A stretch of DNA of 64,000 nt from assembly GCF_937616625.2 (NCBI RefSeq), contig NC_065572.1:36049653-36113652 (forward strand), given 5' to 3'. A model generated the notes under the pieces. It was not told where the DNA came from. It saw only the letters and a program-made list of their open reading frames with translations, and did no database searches. The first letter of the stretch is position 1. Each line of letters begins with the position of its first letter. The position numbers and the translations under genes were made by a program. Source of the stretch: Mercurialis annua (lineage: Eukaryota; Streptophyta; Magnoliopsida; Malpighiales; Euphorbiaceae). Shown here in pieces: positions 46,207 through 60,633 of the stretch.

Positions 46207-47580
46207 TGCAAATGTATTTAAGAGTTAGGAGAAATTTGCGGATTCACAATGCTAATATTTTGAAAATTTTAGGGGTTTACAAAACTGATGGTTTTTCAAC
46301 GGTAAAGGCATTTCGATTTTGAATATAAAAGGAGGTGTAAGACGATTAGTCTTTTAAAGAGAAGCGGAAATTTTTTGAATATAAAATGTTTTGGATATTG
46401 AAGGATTTTATACCCTCGTGGGTTGGGTTTTGAGCATAACGAACAATCCGGTTGGGATAAATTAGTCTTAGTAATCTCTCGTTGGATACGTGGCAATAGT
46501 CAATTGATGGAATAATTTTGAGAGTTGAGTTTTATTTAGATATATGAGTAGATTTGAGAATCGAGGATCGCGGTTAATAGGTTTTGACAACCAAGATCGG
46601 TTGATCGGTTTTGTCGTTTCATGATATTACTGTAATGTTTAGGTCAGTGGTTGAACCCTTTGTGTGGGCGAATTGTTTTTTTTTAAGTTGTGTAATATAA
46701 GTGAGATGCAGTCGATGTGCAGTTTAGATGTGGCGTTATGTTTCTAAATGATTGAACGAATCATTTTGATTCAGATTGTTTATGACTAATCTAGAAATTC
46801 TTTTACTATGAGTTAAGTTCACATTTCTTGAGAATAACAATATGAGTTTTTGTTTTTGGATCGGATGATTCTTTGTAGTGTTTGTTTTAGAACTGAAATA
46901 TTATCTGAAGTCTATTGGGTTTTGTTATAAATTATTTTGATGTCGATCTTGTTATAAGTGGAAGGAACTAGGTATTGTAAAATAAGATTTTATCAGCTTG
47001 TGGTTTCGGTTTCCTGTTGAGACGATAAAGTCTGGAATTGTAAGACATATAGTTGAGCTTAGGTCTTAATCTTGTATTGTGATATTGAGGTTTTTATTAT
47101 CGATAAGATTCGAGCTGGTTTTGGAAGCCGCTCTAGTACAGAGTAATTGCGACTCTCAATTGAAAATTTATTATTTATTCACATTGCGTTGATTGAGTAA
47201 TAGTTGGAGCACCAAGTTGTTAGGATCAGAAATTTGTGCATATATGTGGTTTATGATCGCTTATTACGAATCAGTTACAGATTTGAAGTTCGAGGTTCGT
47301 TTTTATTTATCTTATGTGATTCAGTTGAGTTTTGTGTGGGAGAATTTGTATTACCTCGTTTGAATTCACCTAGGAACGACGTTATCGTTTATGTGTGGTT
47401 TTTGCTTGAAGTAAGCAAGTTGTGCGTAATTATTTCTTTTAAATCTACTTGGGATTCGTTAACTCTTGATTTATGTGTTAGCAGTGGTTTTTTGTTTTTT
47501 TTTTTGCGCGCTGTTTCTTATTTTATTTTATTTGATTTTGTATTAAATTTGAGGACAAATTTTTAATAACTTAAGAAGAA
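46207..47580 (+). mobile_element. 3' internal part of a LARD-like element, copy 2
   Basis: It matches 25592-26939, beginning part-way into that copy. It contains a 120-codon frame at 47204-47566 with a few differences from copy 1. Near 46470 it has sequence that copy 1 lacks (ACTCTCGTTGGATACG-type), so copy 1 is not its direct template in every detail. It ends GAGGACAAATTTTTAATAAC before the LTR. Confidence 0.87.
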
Positions 47581-49692
47581 TGTAATACCCCATGTTTTTT
47601 TTAAAAAAAATTCGATGAGTTTCCGGTAATTTTTTGGATTGATTGCGGATTCGTGGTTCGGGTTGTGTTTTGTTTGGGTTGGTTCAATGTTATTCTTTTC
47701 GCTTGGGTTGAGCTGGGCCATGAGGAATGGGATTGGCCCATGGGATTTGTCATGGCCCAGGTGATTTCAGCTTGTACGAACCAACATTTTTCTATTCCTT
47801 TTGTGTTGCGTACTGCAACTTCTTCCCTTCTTTCCTTCTATATATACTCGTTTATAAACCTAAAATTATTTGTACTGCAATATTTGTTTACTGATTTTGG
47901 TTTATCATTATGATTTAATCAAAGATTTTTATTTGATTATTACTGATTTGAAACCAAAAGTTCGTCTATCATTTTAATTTTTAAATTTCTAATCGATAAT
48001 TTTTTTTAAATAAAAAATCTAAAGATAATATTAGTTTAGATTTTAATTAAAATTGTTTGAGTATTATAATTCGAAAACAATAATTATTTTATAACTGATA
48101 ATTATCTAATTATTTGGGTAATTAATAATTGTTTTAAATCTTGGCTTGTTGTGCCAAATTGGCTAAATTATAATTTAGCCATTAAACGTTTTATTTAAAC
48201 TTATTTAATTAAGTTTTGATTTGTAACTTGGGTTACTTGAACTTTAAGCTATTGAGTTCCGTTTTAACTTTAAACTATTATTTTATCAAGGTTCTTTAAT
48301 AATTATAAACTATGTTTTATAATTGGATATTATATATGGATTTTATCAAGTTATTTTTGGGATTATAAACTCTGGTTTATATTTTGATAAAATATTTGGG
48401 TCGGGCTAGACTTGGGTCGCGTGACATGTGAGGTTAACTTGGTAGTTATCGATAACTCGGTTAAACCACTATTTTGGAAATTGAGTTAATTATTACTTAA
48501 TATTTATTTAAATAATGTTTTATAAAATGGATTTTAAAGTGAGAACTCAATAGACTTGTACTAATTGGGCATTATTACTTATTGAGTATTTTGTGTTTCT
48601 CTAGATTGTTTTACCCTGAAGTGTTGTTTGAGCTAGTCCTATGTGGTGTCTAGTACTTTTTAGAGTTAGGGTCCGTTTTTAATTTATTATTTATTTTGTT
48701 TAGACTCGTCGACTGTTCGTGCTTTTGAGGCGAACCGAGTCTAGGTTGCTTGCCAGGAGTTTTCACGTGGATTAGCAAGCAACGAGTTTGCACTTACTAT
48801 TTACCGCTTTATTAAGTAAATTGTTATCTTGATATATAAATATATATTGTACGTATATCTCGAACTGTTTTTCCATTATGGCTCTTAGTTGGAACATGCT
48901 ACATAATGGCATCATTAGGACTGCGTGCGCGCCAGTATTGATCTAGATAAGGTATGTGATATGTGGAGCGGTTGTAGCCTAGCTCTCGGTACCCAGTAGA
49001 GTAACTCGGTGCAGCTAAGCTCTCGGGACTCTGATTATAGATTAAGTGTGGTCGGTGGTAACTCAGTGTAGCTCAGCTCTCGGGACCAGGCCTTAGAAAT
49101 AAAGTATACAAGTTTGAATTTTGTGGTTTAGGGCTCCAACTATTATACGTAATGTTTATATAAAATATTTTAAAAGGGTTTTAAAGGTTTTCCAATTGAT
49201 AAATATAAATAGTGGTATGAACTCATCTCAGTATATCTGACCCCGTTGTTTTCCCAATTTTTCCAGGGTAATGATTTTTGCAAGTCAGCCGCTCTCCGAT
49301 TCTTTAATTTCTTGGAGGTTTTACTTTATATTTTAATAAAGTTATTAAACTAATTTTATTCTTAGATCACAGTAGTAAGTAGAAGTCTTGTTTTTTTAGT
49401 ACTTGTTGCCAGATTTATTAGATGGATTTAATTGCTATTTGGCATTCTTATATTAACTTGGGTTAATACGTATTTCTGCCATATTTAAGATTCAGAGTTG
49501 GCTGAGCAATTTACAATAAATGTTGTATATTATGAACTGCTAGAACTAGGCTGAAGTCTTGGTTGCCCACGACCATTGGTTTTCTTGCATGTTTATGTAT
49601 TTGTCGGTTATCCGCAAGGCTAGCTACGGGTTATAGTACAACCGTACCCATACCCTAGCGCCGGTCGCGATTCATGAAAATGCGTCGTGACA
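47581..49692 (+). mobile_element. LTR of LARD copy 2, with internal deletion
   Basis: It runs from TGTAATACCCC to CGTGACA, 2112 bp, and is complete at both ends. It lacks the same roughly 868 bp as copy 1 and has the same filler. Site II motifs lie at 47714 and 47735 and the TATA box near 47840; the telo-box fell in the deletion. After its end comes GTTAC in satellite, a possible target-site duplication partner of GTTAT at 4281-4285. Confidence 0.9.
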
Positions 49693-52600
49693 GTTACGAA
49701 ATAAATACAAACGTTCACAAACATTACGGAACAAAACAAACGTTTCACATTTTTTGCAATTTAAGCCAAACGTTTACAAACATTACGAAATAAATCCAAA
49801 CGTTTCACCTTTTTAGCGGTTGAAGCCAAACGTTTACAAACGTTACGAAACAAATCCAAACGTTTCCCCATTTTAGCGATTTAAGTCAAACGATTATAAA
49901 TGTTACGAAACAAAACAAAACGTTTATATACGTTACGAAACAAATCCAAACGTTTACAAACATTACGAAACAAATCCAACCGTTTTACCTTTTTAGCGAT
50001 TTAAGCCAAACGTTTACAAACGTTACGAAACAAACCCAAGCGTTTCACCTTTTTAGCAATATACGCCAAATGTTTATAAACGTTACGAAACAAATCCAAA
50101 CGTTTCACTTTTTTTGCGATTTAAGTCAATCATTTACAAAAGTTACGAAACAAATCCAAACATTTTCCCATTTTAGCGATTTAAGCCAAACGTTTTGAAA
50201 TTAAACCAAACGTTTCACCTTTTTAGCGATTTTAGTTGAACGTTTACAAATGTTGCGAAAGAAAAACAAACGTTTTACCTTTTTAACGATTTAAGCAAAA
50301 CGTTTAAAACGTTGCGAAAACAATCCAAGCGTTTCACCTTTTTACAAAATTAAGCCAAAAAACGTTACGAAACAAATCCAAACGTTTCACCTTTTTAGCG
50401 ATTTAAGCCAAACGTTTACAAACGTTACGAAACAAATCCAAATGTTTTCCCATTTTTGCGATTTAACCCAAACTTTTACAAACAAAACGAATAAAACATT
50501 AGGAAACAAATCCAAATGTTTCACATTTATAGAAATTTAAGCCAAACGTTAAGAAACAATGCCAATCGTTTAGAAACATTACAAAACAATGCAAAACATT
50601 TACAAACACTACGAAACAAATCCAAGTATTTCACCTTTTTAGCCATTTAAGCGAAACGTTTACAAACGTTACGAAACCAATCCAAGCGTTTCACCTTTTT
50701 AGCAATTTAATCAAAATGTTTACAAACGTTACGAAACAAATCCAAACGTTTCACGTTTTAAGCGATTTAAGCCAAACGTTTACAAACTTACAAAACAAAT
50801 CCAAACGTTTCACCTTTTTAGCGATTAAAGCCAAACGTTTATAAACGCAACAAAACAAATCCAAACGTTTCCCCTTTTTAGCGATTTAAGCCAAACGTTT
50901 GTTTACAAACTTTTTTGAAACAAACGTTAAGAAACAATTCTAAACGTTTCACCTTTTAAGCGATTTAAGCCCAACGTTTATAAACGTTACGAAACAAATC
51001 TAAGCGTTTCCCCATTTTAGATATTTAAGCCAAACGTATACAAACGTTACGAAATAAAACCAAACGTTTGAAAAGTTATGAAACAAATCCAAACGTTTCA
51101 CATTTTTAGTGATTTAAGCTAAACCTTACGGAACAAAATCAAACGTTTTTCTCATTTATAGCGATTTAAGCCAAACATTTACAAACGTTACGAAACAAAT
51201 CAAGCGTTTCACCTTTTTAGCGATTTAAGCCAAACATTTACAAAAGTTACGAATCAAATCCAAGCGTTTCACCTTATTAGCAATTTAAGCACAACGTTTA
51301 CAAACGCTACAAAACAAATCCAAACGTTTCACCTTTTTAGCGATTTAATCAAATGTTTACAAACGTTACGAAATAATACCAAACGTTTAACCTTTTTAGC
51401 GATTTAAGCCAAATCTTTAAAACGTTACGAAATAAATCCAAACGTTTACAAACATTACCGAACAAAAACCAATGTTTCCAATTTTTAGCAATTTAAGCCA
51501 AACGTTTACAAACGTTACTAAACAAATCCAAACGTTTTACCTTTTTAGCGATTGAAGACAAAAATTTACAAACGTTACGAAAGAAATCCAAACGTTTCCC
51601 CATTTTAGCGATTTAAGCCAAACGTTTAGAAACGTTACGAAATAAAACCAAACGTTTACAAACGTTACGAAACAAATCCAAACATTACGAAACAAATCTA
51701 AACGTTTCCCCATTTTAGCGATTTAAGCCAAACATTTACAAACGTTACGAAACAAATCCAAACGTTTCACCTTTTTTGAGATTTAAGCAAAACGTTTACA
51801 AACATTTACAAATGATACGAAACAAATTCAAACGTTTACAAATATTACAGAACAAAAACAAACTTTTCACATTTTTTGCAATTTAAGCCAAACGTTTATA
51901 AACGTTACAAAACAAATCCAAACGTTTCACCTTTTTAGCGAATGAAGCCAAACGTTAAGAAACAAATCCAAACTTTTTCCCATTTTAGTGATTTAAGCCA
52001 AACATTTTTAAAGGTTACGAAAAAAACCAAACGTTTACAAACCTTACAAAACAAATCCAAATGTTTACAAACATTACGAAACAAATCCAAACGTTTCTCC
52101 ATTTAAGCGATTTAAGCCAAACGTTTACAAACATTACAAAACAAATCCAAATGTTTCACCTTTTTAGCAATTTAAGCCAAACGTTTACAAATGTTATGAA
52201 ATAAATCCAAACGTTTCCCCATTTTAGTGATTTCAGCCAAACGTTTACAAACGTTACAAAACAAATCCAAATGATTCTTCTTTTTTGCGATTGAAGCCAA
52301 ACGTTTACAAACATTACGAAACAAATCCAAACATTTCACCTTTTTAGAGATTAAAGCCAAGCGTTTACAAACGTTATGAAACAAATCCAAGCGTTTCACC
52401 TTTTTAGCAATATACGCAAACGATTAAAAACTTTACGAAACAAATCCAAACGTTTCACCTTTTCAGCGATTCAAGCTAAACATTTACAAACATTAAGAAG
52501 CAAATCCAAATGTTTCCCTATTTTAGCGATTTAAGCCAAACGTTTATAACGTTTCGAAACAAATCCAAACGTTTTGCCTTTTTAGCGATTTAAGACAAAC

Positions 52601-53361
52601 GTTTACAAACGTTACGAAACATATCCAAACGTTAGACCTTTTTAGGGATTTTTGCCAAACGTTTAGAAACGTTACAAAACAAATCCAAACGTTTTTCCAT
52701 TTTAGCGATGTAAGCCAAACGTTTTGAAATTAGACCAAACGTTTCACTTTTTTAGCGATTTAAGTCAAACGTTTACAAACGTTACGGAACAAAAACAAAC
52801 GTTTCACCTTATTAGCGATTTAAGCCAAACGTTTATAACGTTACGAAACAAATCCAAGCGTTTCACCTTTTTAGCAATTTAAGCCAAACGTTTACAAACG
52901 TTATGAAATAAATCCAGACATTTCCCTATTTTAGCGATTTAAGCCAAATGTTTAAAACGTTACGAAAAGAATCCAAACATTTTCCCCTTTTAGCAATTTA
53001 AGCCAAATGTTTACAAAGCGTTACGAATTAAATCCAAACGTTTCACCTTTTTAGTGATTTAAGCCAAACGTTTACAAACATTACAAAACAAATCCAAGCA
53101 TTTCACCTTTTTAGTAATTTTAGCGAAATGTTTACAAACGTTAGCGATTTAAGCGAAATGTTTAAAAACTTACGAAACAAATCCAAACGTTTCAACTTTT
53201 TAGCGATTTAAGCCAAACGTTTACAAATGTTACCAAATAAATCCAAACGTTTCCCCTTTATAGAGATATAAGCCAAACGTCTACAAACGTTACGAAACAA
53301 ATTTAAACGTTTCCCCTTTTTAGCAATTTAAGCCAAACGTTTACAAACATTACTAAACAAA
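49693..53361 (+). repeat. 60-bp satellite, block 4, A-type domain
   Basis: From 49907 it parallels 27596-32249, but with one 1190-bp stretch fewer: the offset is 22312 at 50728 and 21122 at 51903. The first 214 bp (49693-49906) are absent from the copy-1 locus because of the deletion there. Confidence 0.96.
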
Positions 53362-53744
53362 GGATATTAAACTCCCTAGGTGACTCAAGTCTCATGTAAT
53401 TTCAAAAAGGTCACTAAAGTCAATTTTCTAACAAAATGGTCACTGAACTATACCTTTTATTACAAAAGGGTTCACCCATATAAAACGACGTAAAATCCTA
53501 ACATTTTTGCTTACGTGGCAAGCCAAAATTACAAAAAGGAATATAGTTCAGTGACCTTTTTGTAATAAAAGGAATAACCCAATGATTTTTTTATAGTTCA
53601 CAAAAAGTTTAATGTTCTTTTCGTAACAATAGAAATATTTTTGTAATAAAAGGTATAGTTCAGTGACCATTTTGTATGAAAATTGACTTTAATGACCATT
53701 TTGAAATTTCCTGAGACTTGAGTGACTCAGGGAGTTTAATATCC
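53362..53744. mobile_element. MITE with long inverted repeats, copy 2 at the equivalent site
   Basis: The 383-bp element has the same ends, inverted repeats and flanking satellite as 32250-32628, so it is a duplicate by descent. The left flank keeps CTAAACAAA; the right is TTAAACTAA. One internal stretch near 53492-53512 differs wholly from copy 1, which there repeats GGTTCACCCAT. Confidence 0.87.
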
Positions 53745-54158
53745 TTAAACTAATCCAAACGTTTTTCCTTTTCAGCAATATAAGCCAAACGTTTACAAAC
53801 GTTACGAAACAAATCCAAACGTTTCGTCTTTTTAGCAATTTAAGCCAAACGTTTACGAACATTGCGAAAAAATTTCAAACGTTTCCCCATTTTATCGATT
53901 TAAGCCAAACGTTTAAAACGTTACGAAACAAATCCAAACGTTTCACCTTTTTGGCGATTTAAGCCAAACGTATAAAACGTTGCGAAACAAATCCAAACAT
54001 TTCACCTTTTTAGCAATTTATGCAAAACGTTTACAAACATTATGAAACAAATCGAAGTGTTTCATCTTTTTAGCGATTGAAGCCAAATGTTTACAAACGT
54101 TACGAAACAAATCCAAACGTTTCACGTTTTTAGCAATTTAAGCCAAACGTTTACAAAT

Positions 54159-56862
54159 GTTACGAAAGAAAAACCAAGTATTTCACCTATTTTTAGCAAT
54201 TTAAGCCAAACGATTATAAACGTTACGAAACAAATCCAAGCGTTTCTTTTCTTTAGCAATTTAAGCCAAACGTTTACAAACGTTACGAAACAAATCCAAG
54301 CGTTTCACCTTTTTAGAAATTTAAGCCAAACGTTTACAAACGTTACGAAACAAATCCAAATATTTCACCTTTTTAGCAATTTAAGCCAAACGTTTACAAA
54401 CGGTACGAAACAAATCCAAACGTTTCACCTTTATAGCGATTTAAGCCAATCATTTACAAACGCTACGAAACAAATCCAAATGTTTCACCTTTTTAGCGAT
54501 GTAAGCCAAACGTTTACAAACGTTAAAAAACAAATCCAAGCGTTTCACATTTTTAGCAATTTAAACCAAATATTTACAAACGTTACGAAACAAATCAAGC
54601 GTTTCATGTTTTGATCAATTTAAACAAAATATTTACAAACGTTGCGAAAAAATCCAAACGTTTCCTTTTTTTAGCGATTTAAGCAAAACGTTGAAAAGGT
54701 TACGCAACCAATCCAAATGTTTCACCTTTTTAGCAATTTAAGCGAAACGTTTACAAACGTTACGAAACAAATCCAAGCGTTTCACCTTTTTAGCAATTTA
54801 AGCCAAATATTTACAAACGTTACGAAACAAATCCAAGCGTTTCACCTTTTTAGCAATTTAAGCCAAACGTTTACAAACGTTACAAAATAAATCCAAGCGT
54901 TTCACCTTTTTAGCAATTCAAGCCGAACGTTTACAACCGTTACGAATCAAATCCAAACATTTCACCTTTTAAGCGATTTAAGCCAAACCTTTACAAACAT
55001 TACGAAACAAATCCAAACGTTTCACCTTTTTAACGATTTAAGCGAAACGTTTGCAAACGTTACGAAACAAATCCAGACGTTTCACCTTTTTAGCGATTTA
55101 AGCAAAACGTTTACAAACGGTAAGAAACAAATCCAAATGTTTCGCCTTTTTAGTGATTTAAGCCAAACGTTTACAAACGCTACGAAAAAAATCACAACGT
55201 TTCACCTTTTTAGCAATTTAAGCCAAACATTTACAAACGTTACGAAACAAATCCAAACGTTTCACTTTTTTTGCGATTTAAGCCAAACGTTTGCAAACGT
55301 TACGAAACAAATACAAACGTTTCCCCTTTTAGCGATTTAAGCCAAAAGTTTTCAAATGTTATGAAAGAAATCCAAATGTTTCACCTTTTTAGCTATTTAA
55401 GCCAGATGTTTACAAACGTTACAAAACAAATCCAAATGTTTCACCTTTTTAGAAATTTAAGCCAAAAGTTTACAATCGTTACGAAACAAAACCAAACGTT
55501 TAAACGTTATGAAACAAATTAAAATGTTTCACCTTTTTAGCGATTTAAGCCAAACATTTACAAACGTTACGAAACAAAACCAAGTGTTTCACCTTTTTAG
55601 CAATTTAAGCCAAATGTTTACAAACATTACGAAACAAATCCAAGCGTTTTAGCAATTTAAGCCAAACGTTTACCAAAGTTGCGAAACAAATCCAAACGTT
55701 TCAACTTTTTAGCAATTTAAGCCAAACGTTTACAAACGTTACGAAACAAATCCAAACGTTTCACCTTTTCATCGATTTAAGCCAAACATTTACAATGCTT
55801 TTGAAACAAATCCAAAAGTTTCACCTATTTAGAAATTTAAGCAGAAAGTTATAAAATAAATCCAAGCGTTTCACCTTTATAACAATTTAAGCCAAACGTT
55901 TACAAACGGTAGAAAACAAACCCAAACATTTCACCTTTTTAGCAATTTAAGCGAAATGTTTACAAACATTACGAAACAAATCCAAACGTTCCACCTTTTA
56001 GCGATTTAAGCGAAATGTTTAAAAACATTACGAAACAAATCCAAATGTTTCACCCTTTTAGCAATTTAAGCAAAACGTTTACAAACATTACAAAACAAAT
56101 CCAAGCATTTCACCTTTTTAGCGATTTAAGCCAAATGTTTACAAACAATACGAAACAAATCCAAGAGTTGCACCTTTTTAGCATTTTAAGCCAATCTTTT
56201 ACAAACATTACGAAACAAATCCAAGCGTTTTACCTTTTTAGCAATTTAAGCCAAACGTGTACAAACATTACGAAAAAAACCAGGCGTTTCACCTTTTTAG
56301 CAATTTAAGCAAAACGTTTACAAACGTTACGAAACAAATCCAAGCGTTTCACCTTTTCAGCAACTGAAGCCAAGCGTTTACAAATATTACGAAACAAATC
56401 CAAGCGTTTCACCTTTTTAGCAATGTAAGCCAAACGTTTACAAACATTACGAAACAAATCTAAGCGTTTCACCTTTTTAGCAATTTAAGCAAAACGTTTA
56501 CAAACGTTACGAAACAAATCCAAACGTTTCGTCTTTTTAGCAATTTAAGCCAAACGTTTACGAACAATGCGAAAAAATTTCAAACATTTCCCCATTTATC
56601 GATTTAAGCCAAACGTTTAAAACGTTACGAAACAAATCCAAACGTTTCACCTTTTTGGCGATTTAAGCGAAACGTATAAAACGTTGCGAAACAAATCCAA
56701 ACATTTCACCTTTTTAGCAATTTATGCAAAACGTTTACAAACATTATGAAAGAAATCGAAGTGTTTCATATTTTTTGCGATTGAAGCCAAATGTTTACAA
56801 ACGTTACGAAACAAATCCAAACGTTTCACATTTTTAGCAATTTAAGCCAAACGTTTACAAAT
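54159..56862 (+). repeat. B-type higher-order repeat, 2704-bp unit
   Basis: It is delimited by the same marker monomer at 54159 and 56863. Relative to the 3855-bp unit it lacks about 1.15 kb. The joint lies near 56500-56530, where the sequence passes from the equivalent of about 35340 to the segment containing TTTCGTCTTTTTAGC. Confidence 0.8.
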
Positions 56863-59800
56863 GTTACGAAAGAAAAACCAAATATTTCACCTATTTTTAG
56901 CAATTTAAGCCAAATGATTATAAACGTTACGAAACAAATCCAAGCGTTTCTTTTCTTTAGCAATTTAAGCCAAACGTTTACAAACGTTACGAAACAAATC
57001 CAAGCGTTTCACCTTTTTAGAAATTTAAGCCAAACGTTTACAAACGTTACGAAACAAATCCAAATATTTCACCTTTTTAGCAATTTAAGCCAAACGTTTA
57101 CAAACGGTACGAAACAAATCCAAACGTTTCACCTTTATAGCGATTTAAGCCAATCATTTACAAACGCTACGAAACAAATCCAAATGTTTCACCTTTTTAG
57201 CGATGTAAGCCAAACGTTTACAAACGTTAAAAAAACAAATCCAAGCGTTTCACATTTTTAGCAATTTAAACCAAATATTTACAAACGTTACAAAACAAAT
57301 CAAGCGTTTCATGTTTTGATCAATTTAAACAAAATGTTCACAAACGTTGCGAAAAAATCCAAACGTTTCCTTTTTTTAGCGATTTAAGCAAAACGTTGAA
57401 AAGGTTACGCAACCAATCCAAATGTTTCACCTTTTTAGCAATTTAAGCGAAACGTTACAAACGTTACGAAACAAATCCAAGCGTTTCACCTTTTTAGCAA
57501 TTTAAGCCAAATATATACAAACGTTACGAAACAAATCCAAGCGTTTCACCTTTTTAGCAATTTAAGCAAAACGTTTACGAACGTTACGAAAAAAATCCAA
57601 GCGTTTCACCTTTTTAGCAATTCAAGCCGAACGTTTACAACCGTTACGAATCAAATCAAAACATTTCACCTTTTAAGCGATTTAAGCCAAACCTTTACAA
57701 ACATTACGAAACAAATCCAAACGTTTCACCTTTTTAACGATTTAAGCGAAACGTTTGCAAACGTTACGAAACAAATCCAGACGTTTCACCTTTTTAGCGA
57801 TTTAAGCAAAACATTTACAAACGGTAAGAAACAAATCCAAATATTTCGCCTTTTTAGTGATTTAAGCCAAACGTTTACAAACGCTACGAAAAAAATCACA
57901 ACGTTTCACCTTTTTAGCAATTTAAGCCAAACATTTACAAACGTTACGAAACAAATCCAAACGTTTCACTTTTTTTGCGATTTAAGCCAAACGTTTGCAA
58001 ACGTTACGAAACAAATACAAACGTTTCCCCTTTTAGCGATTTAAGCCAAAAGTTTTCAAATGTTATGAAAGAAATCCAAATGTTTCACCTTTTTAGCTAT
58101 TTAAGCCAGATGTTTACAAACGTTACAAAACAAATCCAAATGTTTCACCTTTTTAGCAATTTAAGCCAAAAGTTTACAATCGTTACGAAATAGAACCAAA
58201 CGTTTAAACGTTATGAAACAAATTAAAACGTTTCACCTTTTTAGCGATTTAAGCCAAACATTTACAAACGTTACGAAACAAAACCAAGCGTTTCACCTTT
58301 TTAGCAATTTAAGCCAAATGTTTACAAACATTACGAAACAAATCCAAGCGTTTTAGCAATTTAAGCCAAACGTTTACCAAAGTTGCGAAACAAATCCAAA
58401 CGTTTCAACTTTTTAGCAATTTAAGCCAAACGTTTACAAATGTTACGAAACAAATCCAAACGTTTCACCTTTTCATCGATTTAAGCCAAACATTTACAAT
58501 GCTTTTGAAACAAATCCAAAAGTTGCACCTATTTAGAAATTTAAGCCAAAAGTTATAAAATAAATCCAAGCGTTTCACCTTTTCAACAATTTAAGCCAAA
58601 CGTTTACAAACGGTAGAAAACAAACCCAAACATTTCACCTTTTTAGCAATTTAAGCGAAATGTTTACAAACATTACGAAACAAATCCAAACGTTCCACCT
58701 TTTAGCGATTTAAGCGAAATGTTTAAAAACATCATGAAACAAATCCAAATGTTTCACCTTTTTTGCAATTTAAGCAAAACGTTTACAAACATTACAAAAC
58801 AAATCCAAGCGTTTCACCTTTTTAGCAATTTAAGCCAAATGTTTACAAACAATACGAAACAAATCCAAGAGTTGCACCTTTTTAGCATTTTAAGCCAATC
58901 TTTTACAAACATTACGAAACAAATCCAAGCGTTTTACCTTTTTAGCAATTTAAGCCAAACCTGTACAAACATTACGAAAAAAAACCAGGCGTTTCACCTT
59001 TTTAGCAATTTAAGCAAAATGTTTACAAACGTTACGAAACAAATCCAAGCGTTTCACCTTTTCAGCAACTGAAGCCAAGCGTTTATAAATATTACGAAAC
59101 AAATCCAAGCGTTTCACCTTTTTAGCAATGTAAGCCCAACGTTTACAAACATTACGAAACAAATCTAAGCGTTTCACCTTTTTAGCAATTTAAGCAAAAC
59201 GTTTACAAACGTTACGAAACAAATCCGGACGTTTGACCTTTTTAGCGATTTAAGCCAAATGTTTACAAACGATACGAAACAAATCCAAACGCTTCACCTT
59301 TTTAGCAATTTAAGCCAAACCCTTACAAACGTTATGAAACAAATCCAAACGTTTCACCTTTTTAGCGATTTAAGCCAAACGTTTACAAACGTTACCAAAC
59401 AAATATAAATTTTTCACCTTTTTAGCGATTTAAGCCAAACGTTTACAAACGTTATGAAACAAATCCAAATGTTTCACCTTTTTAGCGATTTAAGGCAAAC
59501 GTTTTCAAACATTACGAAACAAATCCAAATATTTCACCTTTTTAGCGATTTAAGCCAAACATTTACAAGCGTTACTAAACAATTCCAAACGTTTCGAAAC
59601 AAAACCAAACGTTTCACCTTTTTAGCGATTTAAGCCAAAGTTTACAAACGTTTCGAAACAAATCCAAACGTTTCACCTTTTTAGCAATTTAAGCCAAACG
59701 TTTACAAACGTTACGAAACAAATTCAAGCATTTCACCTTTTTAGCAATTTAAGCCAAACGTTTACAAACGTTACAAAACAAATCCAAGCGTTTCACCTTT

Positions 59801-60633
59801 TTAGTAATTTTAGCGAAATGTTTACAAACGTTAGCAATTTAAGCGAAATGTTTAAAAACTTACGAAACAAATCCAAACGTTTCAAATTTTTAGCGATTTA
59901 AACCAAACGTTTACAAATGTTACCAAATAAATCCAAATGTTTCCCATTTATAGCTTTATAAGCCAAACGTTTACAAACGTTACGAAACAAATACAAATGT
60001 TTCCCCTTTTTAGCGATTTAAGCCAAACATTTACAAACATTACTAAATAAATCTAAACGTTTCTCCTTTTTAGCAATTTAAGCCAAACGTTTACAAACGT
60101 TATGAAACAAATCCAAACATTTCGCCTTTTTAGCAATTTAAGCCAAACGTTTACGAACATTACAAAAAAAATTCAAACGTTTCCCCTTTTTATCGAATTA
60201 AGCCAAACGTTTAAAACGTTTCGAAACAAATCCAAACGTTTCACCTTTTGGCGATTTAAGCCAAACGTTTAAAACGTTACGAAACAAATCCAAACGTTTT
60301 GCCTTTTTAGCAATTTAAGCCAAACGTTTACGAACATTACGAAAAAATTTCAAACGTTTCCCCATTTTATCGATTTAAGCCAAACGTTCAAATCGTCACG
60401 AAACAAATCCAAACGTTTCACCTTTTTGGCGATTTAAGCCAAACGTTTAAAACGTTGCGAAACAAATCCAAACGTTTCACCTTTTTAACAATTTATGCAA
60501 AACGTTTACAAACATTACGAAATAAATCGAAGTGTTTCATTTTTTTAGCGATTGAGGCCAAATGTTTACAAACGTTCCGAAACAAATCAAAACATTTCAC
60601 ATTTTTAGCAATTTAAGCCAAACGTTTACAAAT
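56863..60633 (+). repeat. B-type higher-order repeat, 3771-bp unit
   Basis: It is marked at 56863 and 60634. It retains the segment missing from the preceding 2704-bp unit (59220-60100) and contains a local unit with TTTCGAAACAAAACC near 59590. It is followed by a 1466-bp form between the second marker at 60909 and 62375. Confidence 0.78.
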